DNA of 64,000 nucleotides from Clytia hemisphaerica (GCA_902728285.1 CACVBU010000404.1:199994-263993), one strand, 5' to 3'; shown: positions 16,301 through 27,935, counted from the stretch's first letter. The notes: generated from the sequence alone by a model not told the origin. A program made the numbers and translations.

Positions 16301-18765
16301 CAGCAGATTCACCAAAACCATCAACTCTACCAGCAGATTTACCAAAACCATCAACTCCACCAGCAGATTCATCATATCCATCAAGTCCATCAGCAGATTC
16401 ACCAGACCCATCAAATCCACCAGATTTTTTCTGGGGTCACATCTTGGGCCAAGTGGGTCCCCGGGGGGGGGGTACTTAGGCAAAAATAGGTGCTGGGTAT
16501 GTGCGGACGGTAAGGGTCGGGTTTTTCACCTTAGAAAAAAATCTTGATTTTGAGAGAAAAAATTACAAAAAAGTCTCACTGAGGGTAGGAAATTTTTGAA
16601 AATCAGAGAACAATTTTCGAAAAAGTCTCTCTAAGGGTCACTTTTTCACTAAAATTTGGTCTCTCTAAGGGTCGATTTTCGGAGGTCCCGTCCACACATA
16701 CCCCTCATTCACCAACCCTAGTACCCCCCCCCCACCTGGGAGTGGGTCACATCTTATAGCTGCTTTTTGGGGTCACATCTTGGGGCAAGTGGGGTCACAT
16801 CTTGGGGCAAGTGGGGTCACATCTTAGGGCAGGTTTCACATCTTGGGGCAATCGGGTCACATCTTAGGGCAGGTTTCACATATTAGGGCAGGGGTCACAT
16901 CTTGGGGCTGTACAATCGGAATTTCCTACCTCTTCAAATTCCTTGTCTATTTTGCGGACCAAGAAAGCCCCTTTAACACTATCGATCAATTTATCTTCGC
17001 AGGCTTCTTGTGACATCTTGACCATGCCATATGATTTCTTCTCAAACGAATTATAATCATCTGTGATGTGTTTCTTCTCAGCGCTTCGCCAAAGTCGAAT
17101 AGTTTGGCCTCTTTTTGAAACAAGGTTGCTTCTATGATAAACCTCGATGATTTCTTCAATCGATTCAAACCGACGAGGTTCGCTGTAAATAAATTGTTCT
17201 TCTGATTTTCCAATCCAGACGTGTATGATCTTTTCTCCTCGTCTCATGGAAAGGGTAAGGTCACCAGGCTGAAAAACGTAATGTTATAGGTATTTCCTTC
17301 GTGAATTTGTATTAAGCGAGTTGCAAGTTACGAGTTGATATCAGATATGCGGGTTGCGAGTTACTTTTTACGAGTTACTTTTTACGAGTTGCATTTTTAA
17401 GAAAATAAAATCGCGAGTTGCGAGTTGAGTAACTTGCAAGACCAACTTGCAACTCGCATATTATCAATTCACTTTCCTTCAAATTTACCCTTTAAAAACC
17501 CTTACTCTTTGAATTCAAAGTAGTCCCTCTAAGTGTCGGAAATTTTTCGGGCAGATTTCAGAAAAATACTTAGAAAACAGTTAGAAACACTTGAGAACGA
17601 CAGAAAATCAGGATAGAAGATAGGAAAGTAGAAAATAGGGGGAAAATAAGAGACGATGCATCCTGGAGTATGATATCGTTTGCCAACCTTCTCACAGACC
17701 CGGTAGGATGAAAAATTGCCCAAAATATCGCCCCAAATGTTGTCCCGCTTAAAAACTAATGAAATAAACAGATCCTCACTATTTTATATTTGTATATTGT
17801 AGGTTTTCAATCTCCACAGAATTTTCTGACTTGAAAATAATTAGCCAAGAAAAACATGGGAATATCAATTCTCAGCGAGTTTTAGTCGGTTGTTATTACC
17901 CCCCACTTGCTGAAAAATTTACACCGGGTCTATGAGAAGGGGTTTTGAAAGGGAAAGAAATTTTTTGAGATTTAAACTCAAATGTAGGATAAAAGAAATC
18001 GTATTACTCACGCTGCTTTCGCTTTCACGCAACAAAAACGATCCTTCTCTTTCACCTGATAACACAATTTCTGCATCCTTACGGCTGGCAAAAGAAACTT
18101 CCATTTCTTTATCACAGGTTACAGGCCCCCAAAAGGCGATTGACAGATTTAGTAGACGATTATCGACATAAATGTATGGATGTATATTGGATCCCTCAAA
18201 AGTTTTTAATGCTTCCATATCGTTCACTGTCTTAATGTAGCTATCGTGTGTGAGTATTAGTTCTTTAGGGTTTGATAGAGTAATTTGCACTTGGTCTTCA
18301 GTCTTCCCATAATCGAAAGTGTGTCCTTCATGAAAAATTTGGTCCTGCTTTTTGTTGTTTTGGCTGCTGCGATTCTCCATCCCAGATCCCACACTAGTCA
18401 ATAAAGTAACTTCCCATGTTGAATATTTCATCTCAAAATTCAAAACCTTGTCAGGTTCGTCATTAGAGCCAGTGCCTTGCTTTGCCATCAAGATATAATT
18501 ATCCTCGTCAGTAGGAACTATATCAGGGTTACTGTTGTCTGTACCAAAACCTTCAACTTTTTCGCTAACAACATCTTGAATTTCTTTTACATAATTAGTC
18601 GGTACCAGACCTGCCAAGCCTTGCATTGAATAGTTTTGATTTACAGCAAGCCACCAGTGTTTATTCGGTTTTCGGAGAATCTTCAACACCTCCTTTATCA
18701 AAGGACAATTCGTCTTGGTGTTTTGCAATGAAAGTATACAACATTCGCACATAGCATTCAGCCAT
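13339..18765 (-). CDS. Gene B: SH3-linker-SH2-SH2 adaptor, 3 exons, frame break in SH3
   Basis: Exons on the minus strand: 18012-18765, 16930-17268, 13339-13530, both introns phase 0 GT-AG. SH3 occupies about 18585-18760. SH2-1 is split after FLLRESESS (exon 1) and resumes PGDLTLSM (exon 2). SH2-2 starts in exon 2 (SYGMVKMSQE ... FLVRK) and finishes in exon 3 (WILSVKF ... VEHFLIEL). The Arg and His of both SH2s are kept. Relative to gene E, two bases are missing near 18690, so the frame opened by the ATG at 18765 ends early. A second ATG at 18752 is in the downstream frame and would give an intact product lacking the first SH3 strand. There is also a three-residue insertion before GLVPTNYV. 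Beyond this lesion the frame is clean for about 430 codons. Either a recent pseudogene, a sequence error, or a form that lost its SH3. Intron 2 contains a large foldback element. Confidence 0.8.
13613..13869. mobile_element. MITE with TTAA-flanked inverted ends, in gene B intron 2
   Basis: TTAAGGGAA at the left and TTCCCTTAA at the right, followed inward by ggcggga / cccgcc words and many ccgccaaatt repeats. TTAA at both edges fits a piggyBac-type target site (inference). Confidence 0.7.
14637..16915. mobile_element. Foldback element with 30-bp tandem-repeat arms, in gene B intron 2
   Basis: Outer inverted ends tgtacagccccaagat (14637) and its reverse complement ending at 16915, flanked on both sides by ATCGG. 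Inward come gtcacatcttggggca repeats (right arm about 16740-16905), then a 30-bp tandem repeat: about 7 copies in one orientation (14735-14960) and about 35 in the other (15340-16410), around a unique core (14960-15310). The 30-bp period equals 10 codons, so long open frames on both strands are artefacts of the repeat. Its right end lies about 14 bases from the exon 2 splice donor of gene B. Confidence 0.8.
16463..16735. mobile_element. MITE, 'GGTACTTAGGCAAAAAT' family, copy 1
   Basis: Inserted in the right arm of the foldback element. Ends: ggggggtacttaggcaaaaa, then gctgggtatgtgcggacg at the left; cgtccacacatacccc and agtacccccc at the right. Copies are also in gene C intron 1 (21973-22205) and gene F intron 2 (53297-53516). 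Confidence 0.7.
17322..17466. repeat. Small palindromic repeat of gcgagttgc words, gene B intron 1
   Basis: Left part repeats gcgagttgcaagttacgag; right part holds the complement (caacttgcaactcgcat). A short relative of the tandem-arm foldback class, next to gene B exon 2. Confidence 0.5.
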
Positions 18766-18899
18766 TTTGTTTTAAACTATTTCCCCTTTAATAATTCACT
18801 GACCTTTATCTTTCCTTCTTAAAGCTGTACAAGCTATTGATATTCTTAAAATTAATAAATGCATTTTGAAATCATTTAGAGTCTTTTATCTAAGAAGAA

Positions 18900-19079
18900 A
18901 TGGTTGCTAATGCATTAAAATTTGGCAGCGACGGTAGTATTGAAATCAGTGAGGTTGTCTCAATGAAGTATAAGCCCGAAGGATTCGAAGCCGCCAAATC
19001 CTACCTAAAGTTGCTCGGCCTTGAGTGGCCCGCGTGGTTTTTATATAAATTACAGATTGAAATTAAAATTTCTCGCTAG
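18900..19079 (+). CDS. Small unassigned open frame, 59 aa
   Basis: ATG to TAG. Codon choice looks protein-like in the first 45 codons (GSDGSIEISEVV, GFEAAKSYLKLLGLEW) but no family is recognised. The 3' part resembles the end of the frame at 4380-4425 (both approach a tcgctagat word), so it may belong to a dispersed element. No splice partners identified. It overlaps the region upstream of gene B on the opposite strand. Confidence 0.2.
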   Translation: MVANALKFGSDGSIEISEVVSMKYKPEGFEAAKSYLKLLGLEWPAWFLYKLQIEIKISR

Positions 19080-19702
19080 ATTTAAGAAAACATACTACTC
19101 GCAAACAAAGAAAACACTAAGTTCAATCCGTCTTCAGAAATACAGCGTTTATTCTAAGGCTTCACTTTTGCCTGAGAAAGCTTAAAGATTCGCTTTTAGC
19201 CCTTCGGGCTTTTACTTCATTGGGTTGTACACTACATTTGAAAGTCTTCTTCCGAAGTCTTGGCGTCTTTTGTAAGGAGGGTAATGAAGAATTTTCACCC
19301 GCCCAAAGGAGATTCACTTACTCAATTTGTATGAAATCTCCACACTTTTGTATCGATTCTGGGATCGAGGTAGACAATGTTCGAGGTTGTGAAATTCCAC
19401 GATGGTGGTTTTCTTACCATATTCTTAATTTTTTTAGCCGATTACATAAATAAGTATTCTTATAGAAAAAGCTTGCAATGAAAATAGTATGTAACAGAAA
19501 CACGAATCCTATGAAATAGGCTAATAGGAAAATTAAAATACAGAGAAGCTTTTATTTAATACAAAGACATATATTTAGCCAATCACCAAAACTAATCTGC
19601 GGTGTGCTGAGCATTGCGGATAAACTGTGCACATTGTCTTAAAAAACTATACTCAAATACACATATAATTTCTGTTTGATATAATAAGAATACTTTAATC
19701 GT

Positions 19703-20037
19703 AGAAATTTTAGCGAGACTAATTTTAGCGTATATTAGCGAGTCAGGAAAATCTTGATTTTTTTGGATTTATTTTAGCGAATCACGATTTCAAAAAATTT
19801 CGCGTGGATAAATTTTAGCGAATATTCGTATTACATTATTGACTGAGTTCGTTTTCTAGCATTTCTCTTCACTGAAACCCTTCGTATTGATAAAAATGTA
19901 TCAAGGCAATAAAACATCAAATTTCGCGCGGATAAATTTTAGCGATCTGTGGATTTGGCGTGTTTTAGCGAGATTTATTTTAGCGAAAGTAGGGAAAACT
20001 CGCTAAAACGCTAAAATTAGTCTCGCTAAAATTTTAG
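19703..20037. mobile_element. MITE built of tttagcg words
   Basis: Near-perfect inverted ends gaaattttagcgagactaat / attagtctcgctaaaatttt, with further ttttagcga words inside in both orientations. Confidence 0.8.
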
Positions 20038-20383
20038 CCAGCTTTTATTGATATTTCTTCCAATGTCGATAAGCACTATTCTAATACAAAGCGTTTGCTG
20101 GAGACCTGGGGAGCGATTTTCGCATAATTATATCATGCTCACATAATTGCTCTATTAATGACATTCTGTTATATTAATTTATCACAGCACTCAAGAGAAT
20201 AATGGCAGTGACGAGGCTTTATTAAGGGATTAAACGTTCAACATCCGATTAGCTTTTATGAACGTTTTAAACGTTGCTAATTACCTTGGGAAATAAAAAT
20301 TATTTCAAAAGCAGAGATTTTTTTAGAAACTTCACATGGGCTACTGAACCGTTTAAGTGTAATTAGAATAACACGTTTTTTTA

Positions 20384-20746
20384 TTAGAACCCAGTTTATA
20401 AGAACATTGAGGCTGAAATTCGTCGAAAAAATTAAGAACATCGTAAGAATATGCCTAGCCTCAGTTTGGAAAAATATTACAAGAAACTACAATTTTTTCC
20501 TTTTTTCAAGCAGTTTTAACCAAACTTACTCATGGATTTTCTAAAATCGAGAGTCAAATATTGTCCAAATTTTACCAATTTTACGTGCTCTATTTATTTT
20601 GCATAATATTGTCGATTTAGAGTAGTTCGAAAAATTAAGAACGCATTTAAGAACATTTTAGGCTGAAAATTGCTAAAAATAAAAGATCCAATAAGCACAT
20701 CCAGGCTCAGCCAAATTTATGTGTTCTAATAAAAAAAACGTGTACT
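20384..20746. mobile_element. MITE, CACGTTTTTTT-ATTAGAAC family, copy 1
   Basis: Inverted ends cacgtttttttattagaac / gttctaataaaaaaaacgtg, interior about 330 bp. Nearly the same element lies in gene F intron 1 (52533-52902). TA next to the ends suggests Tc1/mariner mobilisation (inference). Confidence 0.8.
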
Positions 20747-20843
20747 TCTATAGTATATCCATTGTCAGATCCATTATATACATATATAACATGCTTTTTT
20801 CGTTTGAGGTACGAATTAGGCATTATAAATTCCATTTGTCTGT

Positions 20844-23188
20844 TTAGCGTTTTTTGTTGGAATGCCTAAATAAACCGAATCCTCGAGTCGTAATATTGAG
20901 AATTTTTTCGATCACCTCCTCAATTGTTATGCAAGAAGTATATCTCTCCAAAGTAAACTTGTGCGTTTCGAATACGTCATTGAAATGGATGAGAAAATGT
21001 TCCACACTTGAAAGATATTTGACCGATAGCACCCACTTGTTTTCCTATAAAACGGAAGAAAACTCCACTGAACGATAAAAGCATATTGTTGCTAGGGTGG
21101 AAAAGTTTTTGGCACAAATCTTGCCAACTTCATCTCCATGCCTAATCTCTTTTTTGATTGATGAAGAGATTAGCCTTGTAGGGCTCTTGAATTTCATTGC
21201 TTATTTTAGGTCATTTTCGGAAAATATTCAATCAATAAAAAAGTCTGTGAAAAGAGTTTCACTCAAAAGAGTAAAAGTGGGTGGATCTCAAAAAGATTTG
21301 ACTGCTTGAAAATCCATTCATTTTTTATTTCTTCATTCTTTCAATTTACTATACGATTGACTCTGTCTGATTCCAACCTCTAAAATTCGAAATTTTGTCC
21401 AATTCCCTAAGAAAACGTGTGGTTTAGAGTCCACAAAACCTTAGAATGTTCTTAGCTTGTTCTTAATGTTTTGGTCATCGAAGTCTTATGTTCTTATATG
21501 GTTTGTTCTTATAAAAATACGTGTAGGGCCTCTGGATAGATCAAATTAGAGATTACTAACCTCATCGTCTTCACGTATCAAGAAGGTACCACTTTCACTT
21601 TTAATCAGTCTTTTGACACTATCTTGTCGCGATAGCTTTCCCGCGTAATACGATTTCTTCTTGAACGAATCATACTCACGCTTGACTTCCTCGCTCGCCA
21701 TATCTCCATCTTTGACGGACAGTCGAACAGTTTTTCCTCCTTTTGTCATTAGATTCTTTTTTTGGTGACTTTCAATGAGCTGTTCAATATTTTCGAATCG
21801 TCGGGGTGTATTATATATGAATTTGCCTTCTGCTTTTCCAATCCAGATGTGACCAACATGTTCCTGACGCTTTATCGAGAGAGTGAGATCACCAGGCTAT
21901 AAAAAGATTGCACCATGTTAAAGTGTTTTAAATTAATTCAGAACTCTTTGGGAATATGTGTAAGAACTTTCCAGATGTACTTAGGCAAAATGGTTGCTGG
22001 GTATGTGCGAGCCATAAAGGTCCCCCAAAGAGTCATAAATTCTTGAAATTTTTGACTGGAGTTTTAGGAGAACCTAAGTGGTAAAAACGTCAAAAGATGG
22101 ACAAAACTTTCAAAATTCAGTCTCTCTAAGTCTAAGGGTCAATTTTCGAACTTTGTTTCGGACATACTCGTCATCTCGCAAACTTTGTACCCCTCCTCCG
22201 AGGGCTCAGGTAAGGTTTGACTTCTGCTTTCTTTACTTTGTTTCTAAACAGCTGACATTGTTTTTTTGAAAAAAACACTAAATCTTCCAGATAACAAAAC
22301 TACTGAGAGTGTAGAATGCTCAAACACTTGTACACACATTGTACTGTCATTCACTAAATTCTAATCTTTGTTTTGCTTGCCATTTTTGAACCAATGCTAA
22401 CAAAATATATATCGTTGAAAAGAGCATTTTTTGGAGCATTTTAACAGGTATAAGGGTAGGCACCTAAAATAAAACCTTACCATGCTTACACTTTGGCGCA
22501 CCACATATGAACCTTCCTTCGCCTCATTAAGTGTCGCTTCAGCATCTTTGCGGCTCAACTTTCGTATAGGCTCGATATATATATTTACACTGGATTTTTT
22601 TAATTCGTCCCGCATTTCTTTATCGGTTCTTTGATAAATATCATGTGGAAGAATCACTTCTGTCGGGATCTTCAACGGAGAACTGGGGACTGCTTGATTT
22701 TTGGACTCTCCATGAAAAGTTTGTTGATCTTGATTGTCACTGTTTTTAGCAGCAGCAGCAGCAGCAGCAGCATACGTAAAACTCTTACGATTTCCATTTT
22801 TGACTTCATCTAAAAACACATCATCTGGGCAGCTTGGGTATAGATAATTTTCATCAAGTTCAGTGGCCTTGTCAAGAAGAACTAAATCAGGATTCGTGTA
22901 TGAGTGTGTGCTTTTTGCTGTGTTCACTTTTGAGGGGCTTTTCAGATTGTTTTTACAGTTAAAACATACATTCGTTTCGATACTATCAAGTTCCCTAACA
23001 AAAGTATTTGACACGAACCCTTCCCTCCCACTTTCATCAACTGCGAGCCACCAGCCGCGGATAGATTCGCTAACAGGTTAATCGATAATTTTTAACACGT
23101 CTCCACGATCAAATGAAAGCTCGTTCGGTTTTTCATTAGAATACGAATATAGAGCTCGAGCATAACATATGGCTATTTTATCCGCCAT
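20844..23188 (-). CDS. Gene C: SH3-linker-SH2-SH2 adaptor, 3 exons, in-frame stop in SH3
   Basis: Exons on the minus strand: 22481-23188, 21561-21896, 20844-21044, phase-0 introns, 415 codons including the final stop. SH3 (ARALYSY ... GWWLAV ... FVSNTFV) is interrupted by a TAA codon at 23078-23080 (codon 37), at the position of the family's variable loop before WW. No usable ATG follows until the end of exon 1. The linker has YTNPDLVLL and YPSCPDDVFL motifs, an eight-Ala run coded by AGC/GCT-type repeats (about 22748-22773), and the family's ILPHDIY segment. SH2-1 (Arg in YVVRQS, His in VGHIWIG) and SH2-2 (FLIREDDE, VEHFLIHF) keep their phosphotyrosine-contact residues. Apart from the one stop, all exons are clean: a young pseudogene, an allele with a nonsense change, or a sequence error. 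Confidence 0.8.
21373..21527. mobile_element. Fragment of ACGTGT/gttctta MITE group
   Basis: From aaaacgtgtgg to aaaatacgtgtagg with repeated ttcttagcttgttctta words; in intron 2 of gene C. A relative of 37577-37822. Confidence 0.5.
21973..22205. mobile_element. MITE, 'TACTTAGGCAAAA' family, copy 2, in gene C intron 1
   Basis: Starts tgtacttaggcaaaatgg, then gctgggtatgtgcg; ends ggacatactcgtc, then tgtacccctcctc. Same family as 16463-16735 and 53297-53516. Confidence 0.65.
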
Positions 23189-24829
23189 ACTATTTTCTCT
23201 TACTATGCATACTACATTCTCTTACTTGACTATATTTTTACTTTCTCTTAATTAGTGCAGCATCAATAATATATTTTAATGTAGAACACATCCTTATTTC
23301 TCTAGGTAAATGGTTGTTAAGGGATTATCAATAAAACTATGAATTCTGGTGCTTGGCTAATGCTACGAGTATGTTTATTCCTAAATTAAAATACATTTTT
23401 AGATTTCCTTGTTTCTTCTAACGCATTAAAACATGATGGTGTCAACTATCAACTGTCATCTAAATGTTCTTCGGTTTTAAATGTTTATTTAGGTGTTAAA
23501 TGGGAAAAAAATTTCATCATTCCTTGACTTTTAACAGCCAATATCAAGTATCAAATAAGGTCAATCATTGAGAGGTTTTTACAAGTCGCGCGGGCGGGAG
23601 GAGTGCTATTTTAGTGAGCTAAACTTACCTTGCCAAATCAAGTGTATATTCAATGATAAAGAGGTACGGAGGTAATCAAATTTGTCGATTTTGTCAAGAA
23701 AACAAATCAAAACTGTCCAAGAACCAATATTGATTTCGACAGACGATTCGATCGAATAAAAACGTTCAAACATTCGGCGACTATCTTTCGATTTTTTAAG
23801 GCACCATACTTACATTAGAAGAACTAGAAGGCAAAAAAGAGCGTTGCGCGGGGCGACGGGTGCTGTGACGTCGTGGGTTGTGTGGTGTGTTTGGGGTATT
23901 ATAAGGCTTACGACTCTGTCTCTTTTGGGGTTTTATAAGAGTGTCTCTTACGTTTTGCTAGCAACTTGCGAATTGAGGTGGCGTCTGGATCGCTTCGCAA
24001 CCCTTATACAATACGGCTAGTCAACAATCGTTTGGAGCTAGGAAATTCAGACACATAGCCCAAAGCAAACCATGCTATTCATTTCACCATCAGTATAAGA
24101 ACAAATCATAGCATGGATCTCCAGGATATACAAACCCAAGAAGAAATTAAGTTCCCGGAAAGATTAGTTCCAATAAAGCATTCTGTCAAATAGTTATTTA
24201 TGACAGATTTTCCTACTGTGCGAAGAAACAAAACTGGTGAAAAATATGCGAAATGAGGCTAGTTGAAGTCCCCCAGCGGTAACTCTCATCACCATATCTC
24301 ATCATGCAAATCAGCAAAAAGATTTGACAATCACGCATCCCTTTGAAAAAGTCCAAATCACGTATCACGGTTCAAAAATCTTTCAAACCACGATCACGTT
24401 TTGACCTCTCATCACGCAATGGCGAAGAAAAAAAATTCCAAATTACGTAATCACGCTGCAAAAAGACCCTATCACGTCATCACGAAAATCGCTTTGGGGG
24501 CCTCCTAGTTTGTAGTGTGCACCCTTTTTCTTTTACCTATAACTTTTGAAGGAATTCTTCAATCTTCATAAATTTGGTATCGTTGGAGAGGTATTTGTGA
24601 GTGGAACAATTTAAAATCAAAAAGTCTTTTAAAAAATTCTAAAAATGAAGATGAAAATGAGGAAGAAAAAAATTAAGATCCTGTAGAAAAGTGCTATAAC
24701 CATCATTTTCACTTAAGTGAATCCTTGATCATCGAACGTCATCACTGTGAAAAAATTTCTAAAAAATAATAATTCAGTCAAAAGATATCAAACTGTAACG
24801 TGCTAAAGCACTGGGCTCAACTTCAGTGT

Positions 24830-25345
24830 ACATGTGAAAATGGAAGGCCCAATTGTAAACACTTTTTTAAAACAGGGTGATGGGCTGTCATGATAATAGA
24901 AGGCCGTTGCAAACCCAGGGTGATAGGCGCTCGTGATTAAGGAAGATCCAATTATTGTAAACCCAGGGTGACGGTTACTCGGGATAAGAGAAACTTCGTT
25001 GTAAACCCAGGGTGATAAGCGCTCGAGATTAAGGAAGGTCAAATTGTAAACCCAGGGTAATGGTTACTCGGGATAAGAGAAAACTCAATTGTAAACCCAG
25101 GGTGATAGGCGTTCGGGATAAGAGAAGGCCCAGTTGTAAACCCAGAGTGATGGGCACTCAGAATTAGGGAAAGCTTGCTTGTAAGCCCAGAGTGATGGAT
25201 ACTCGGGATAAGGTAGCTAAATTGCAAACGCGGGGTGAAAAAGCCTTCTTTGATGGGCACTCAGGAATGGGAAGGTTCAATTATAAAACCCAGAGCGATG
25301 AGTATTGAGTACTCAGAAAGATTAGAGAAAGCTCAGTCGTAGGTA
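24830..25345. repeat. Minisatellite, unit about 45-50 bp
   Basis: Roughly 10 diverged copies of a unit containing attgtaaacccagggtgat, then gggcactcgggataagag. Open frames across it are by-products of the period. Confidence 0.8.
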
Positions 25346-25761
25346 AATTTAGAATAAAGAATTTTTTTCCGTGTGTAGAGCAACCTTTTATTTTGGCACC
25401 TAGATAAATTGACGTCAATATTTTTCAACATGATTGAAAATTTCTATTTTTGTATTTTTAGCATTTAAAAAAATATTTCTATTGAAAAGAAGACCTTCCA
25501 TTGCAATTCTCTCGCGTTCAACAAGACCGCTCGAGCTAGCAAAAAAAATTTCATGGTATTGTTTAGTTTCTCCCCTGTTCTGATAATATTTTCACTTGAC
25601 GTCAATTTTTAAACAATTTAAAAATAGATAGGTCCCTGAAATATCTTCTAACTCTCTTTTGAATGCGTGAAACTTTCTCAAACTTTCACAGAATTAATAT
25701 AATATCTTTATTTTTTTCTATCCAAAGATGCCAGCTAAAAGAGTTTGGAAACTATTCTAGT

Positions 25762-26560
25762 CGCGAGTTAGGGAGTTGCTAGTTTCGAGTTGGGGAGTTG
25801 CTAGTTTCGAGTTGGGGAGTTAAAAAATTACCGGCTACCGAAAAAGAATAACATACATCGAAAGTACGATTTTGAAAGTAAATGTAATATGAGAGTAATA
25901 TATAACACATATAATACCTATAATACATATACCACCTGTAATATGCTTCTTTGCGATAAACACGTGCGCTGAGAGCATGGAAAGCTATTTTCTACTGTCA
26001 ATTCATATCCATTTATATTTCCTGCATCACATTGAGTATAAATATAATTCTTGATTAAAGTGACTTTAGAACCATTGTATTTTATAATGTGATCAAAATT
26101 TTTATTAAAAAGTGTCAATTCCAATGATAAAATGACAAAAGAAAGTGTCATTATTTTTCTAGCTCTATAAGCTATCTCTGCGAATTTTTTGAGGCTAAGA
26201 TGACTGTCTGACTGTCAACTTATATCCTTTTATACAATAAGCATCACTTGCAGTATGGAGAATATTTTTGGGGGAATTCGTTTGACAATCATTGTATTTA
26301 AAGATTTTGTCAATATTTTTACAAGAACGTGTCATGTTGTCAGCATTATGACAATGGCATAACAGTACTAAGTATTTTGGCTTTGCTAGCCAGCAACTTA
26401 CCATTTTCATGATCTTAAAGTCAATAATATGTTTGGTACTGGCTAATTTGAAATTTGTACTTTTGGGCTACATTAGTTTAAATTAGAAAATTTTCGGTCG
26501 CCGTAAAGTTTTACGAAAATCCCAACTCGAAACTAGCAACTCCCCAACTCCCCAACTCAC
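25762..26560. mobile_element. Foldback element with ggggagttgctag tandem arms
   Basis: Left arm: cgagttagggagttgctag repeated with variations (to about 25818). Right arm: complementary actagcaactccccaact copies (26518-26560). The AT-rich core contains two diverged copies of a segment (about 25975-26150, 26215-26400) similar in plan to the repeats inside the element at 45110-46249. No coding content recognised. Confidence 0.65.
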
Positions 26561-27343
26561 CAACTAGAACATTACCTAGACTCCAGCTAAAAAAACGAAT
26601 AGTGCGTCAAACATCCTAATTTGAAATTTGGACTTGTTTTTTTTAGCCCACCCGGTATTTTGACTTTTATGACGTTAAATAAGCGCAAAATCCCGGTAAA
26701 ATGGGGATAACTCGCGAAAAAAAGCAAAATTAAAAAATTGAAAAAACTACCTCTAAGTTTTAACATAAGGAGGGCGTGTGCCAAATTTCAGCTCCTTAAA
26801 CCAATTATTCCGCTCTCTACGCTGCCCCAAAGTTTGTGGACAAACAAACTCACAAACATTCTGAAATTCTAGCTCAACTGAAGTTGAGAACGAAGTTATA
26901 AGCTGATTGACGTCTAAAAACCCTGTTTTCTGCTGTTTTCTGCTGTTTTTTGGGTCAATCACTTATTAACTTTGTATCATAACTTTATATTGAATAAATA
27001 TTTCAGTGAAATTTCTTCACAGTGATGACCTCCTAAGATCAAAGAATCTCTCCAGTGAAAATGAAAGTTATAATGTTAAATGTTAATAGATTGTCATGAT
27101 CCAAACGAAAGGAGGAAATGTAAGCCATTTTAAGAGTACTAAATATGCTATACTATGAACTGCAAAAGGTATTTCTTGTAACCATAGCTACTATTTCCTC
27201 TGCATAAAAAAGGAATATTCTCCGTATCACTATAAGTTTTTAATTGATTTAATGAGTATGGGTTGTAATTATAGATAGAGTTTTAAGCATAGAAAGAAGC
27301 AGTTTGTTAGAAATTACAGGATGAAGAGCATTTGAAAATAAAA

Positions 27344-27496
27344 ATGACTGAATGCTATGTTCTAACGTTGTATACTTATATTGCAAAGCACCAAGACGAA
27401 TTGTCCTTTGATAAAGGAGTCGTGTTGAAAATTCTCCAAAAAGATAATAATGGCTGGTGGTTTGCTCTGGATGAAGCGTTCAATGCAAAGTTTCAT
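27344..27496 (+). pseudogene. D: truncated SH3 copy of gene E
   Basis: Starts MTECYVLTLYTYIAKHQDELSF like gene E and follows it through GWWFALDE. Two bases are then missing (near 27474) and similarity stops at about 27494, where a dispersed repeat begins. The upstream region (27180-27343) also matches that of gene E (28700-28830), so promoter plus first SH3 part were duplicated. No linker or SH2 follows. Not expected to give a working adaptor. Confidence 0.8.
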
Positions 27497-27497
27497 A

Positions 27498-27935
27498 GAG
27501 TTTTAACTCTGAGGATCTAAAAGTTCAAAAATAGTCCAATAAGGCTCAGAATATAGCCTGGAAGTCTGTAGACTAGTAAACCACGTCGTTGTATTTCGCT
27601 GCAGATTAAACTTGCAATAGGAACTATTTTTCTATATGTTCACTGTCTTTCCTAACCACTCTCCCGCGGCAATTTCTATTTTTTATAAGAACTCTTTATT
27701 ATAAGCACTATTCCCGCGTTCCTGTGTCCAAGGAAAGACAGACGCTTGCTAGTCTAGGAAGTCTGCTAACCCCTCCCAAATTGAAATATTCGATTAAATT
27801 CAAGAGAGATAATCGACTTTCTCGCCGGAACTTTTAATCTTGAAAAACGTTAAAATAACCAAAATTCTCAATATATTTCAACCATGATTATAGCAGTCAG
27901 AGAGAAAAATTGTCACCTGTTTCGATGACGTCCGA
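27498..27935. repeat. Dispersed repeat R1, copy 1
   Basis: About 430 bp from gttttaactctgaggat to tttcgatgacgtccgact, nearly identical to 37024-37455. Sits directly between the broken SH3 of D and the gag-like fragment. The two copies differ by a few substitutions and a 9-base indel, so at least one moved recently. Confidence 0.85.

Larger units (their letters stand above)
18766..20843. other. Intergenic, genes B and C
   Basis: Upstream of gene B and downstream of gene C. Holds a 59-codon open frame of unknown meaning (18900-19079) and two MITEs (19703-20037, 20384-20746). No other gene seen. Confidence 0.5.
23189..27343. other. Intergenic, gene C to truncated copy D
   Basis: Divergent interval. 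Contains an atcacg-rich repeat (about 24270-24490; relative at 42640-42780), a MITE-like piece (24515-24765), a 45-50 bp minisatellite (24830-25345) and a foldback element (25762-26560). 27110-27343 is the duplicated upstream region of gene E. No gene seen. Confidence 0.55.

Noticed and set aside
14735..16410. CRISPR-like array or proline-rich secreted protein (long frames on both strands)
   Set aside because: Units are contiguous 30-bp tandem repeats without spacers, occur in both orientations inside inverted ends, and the open frames follow from the ten-codon period.
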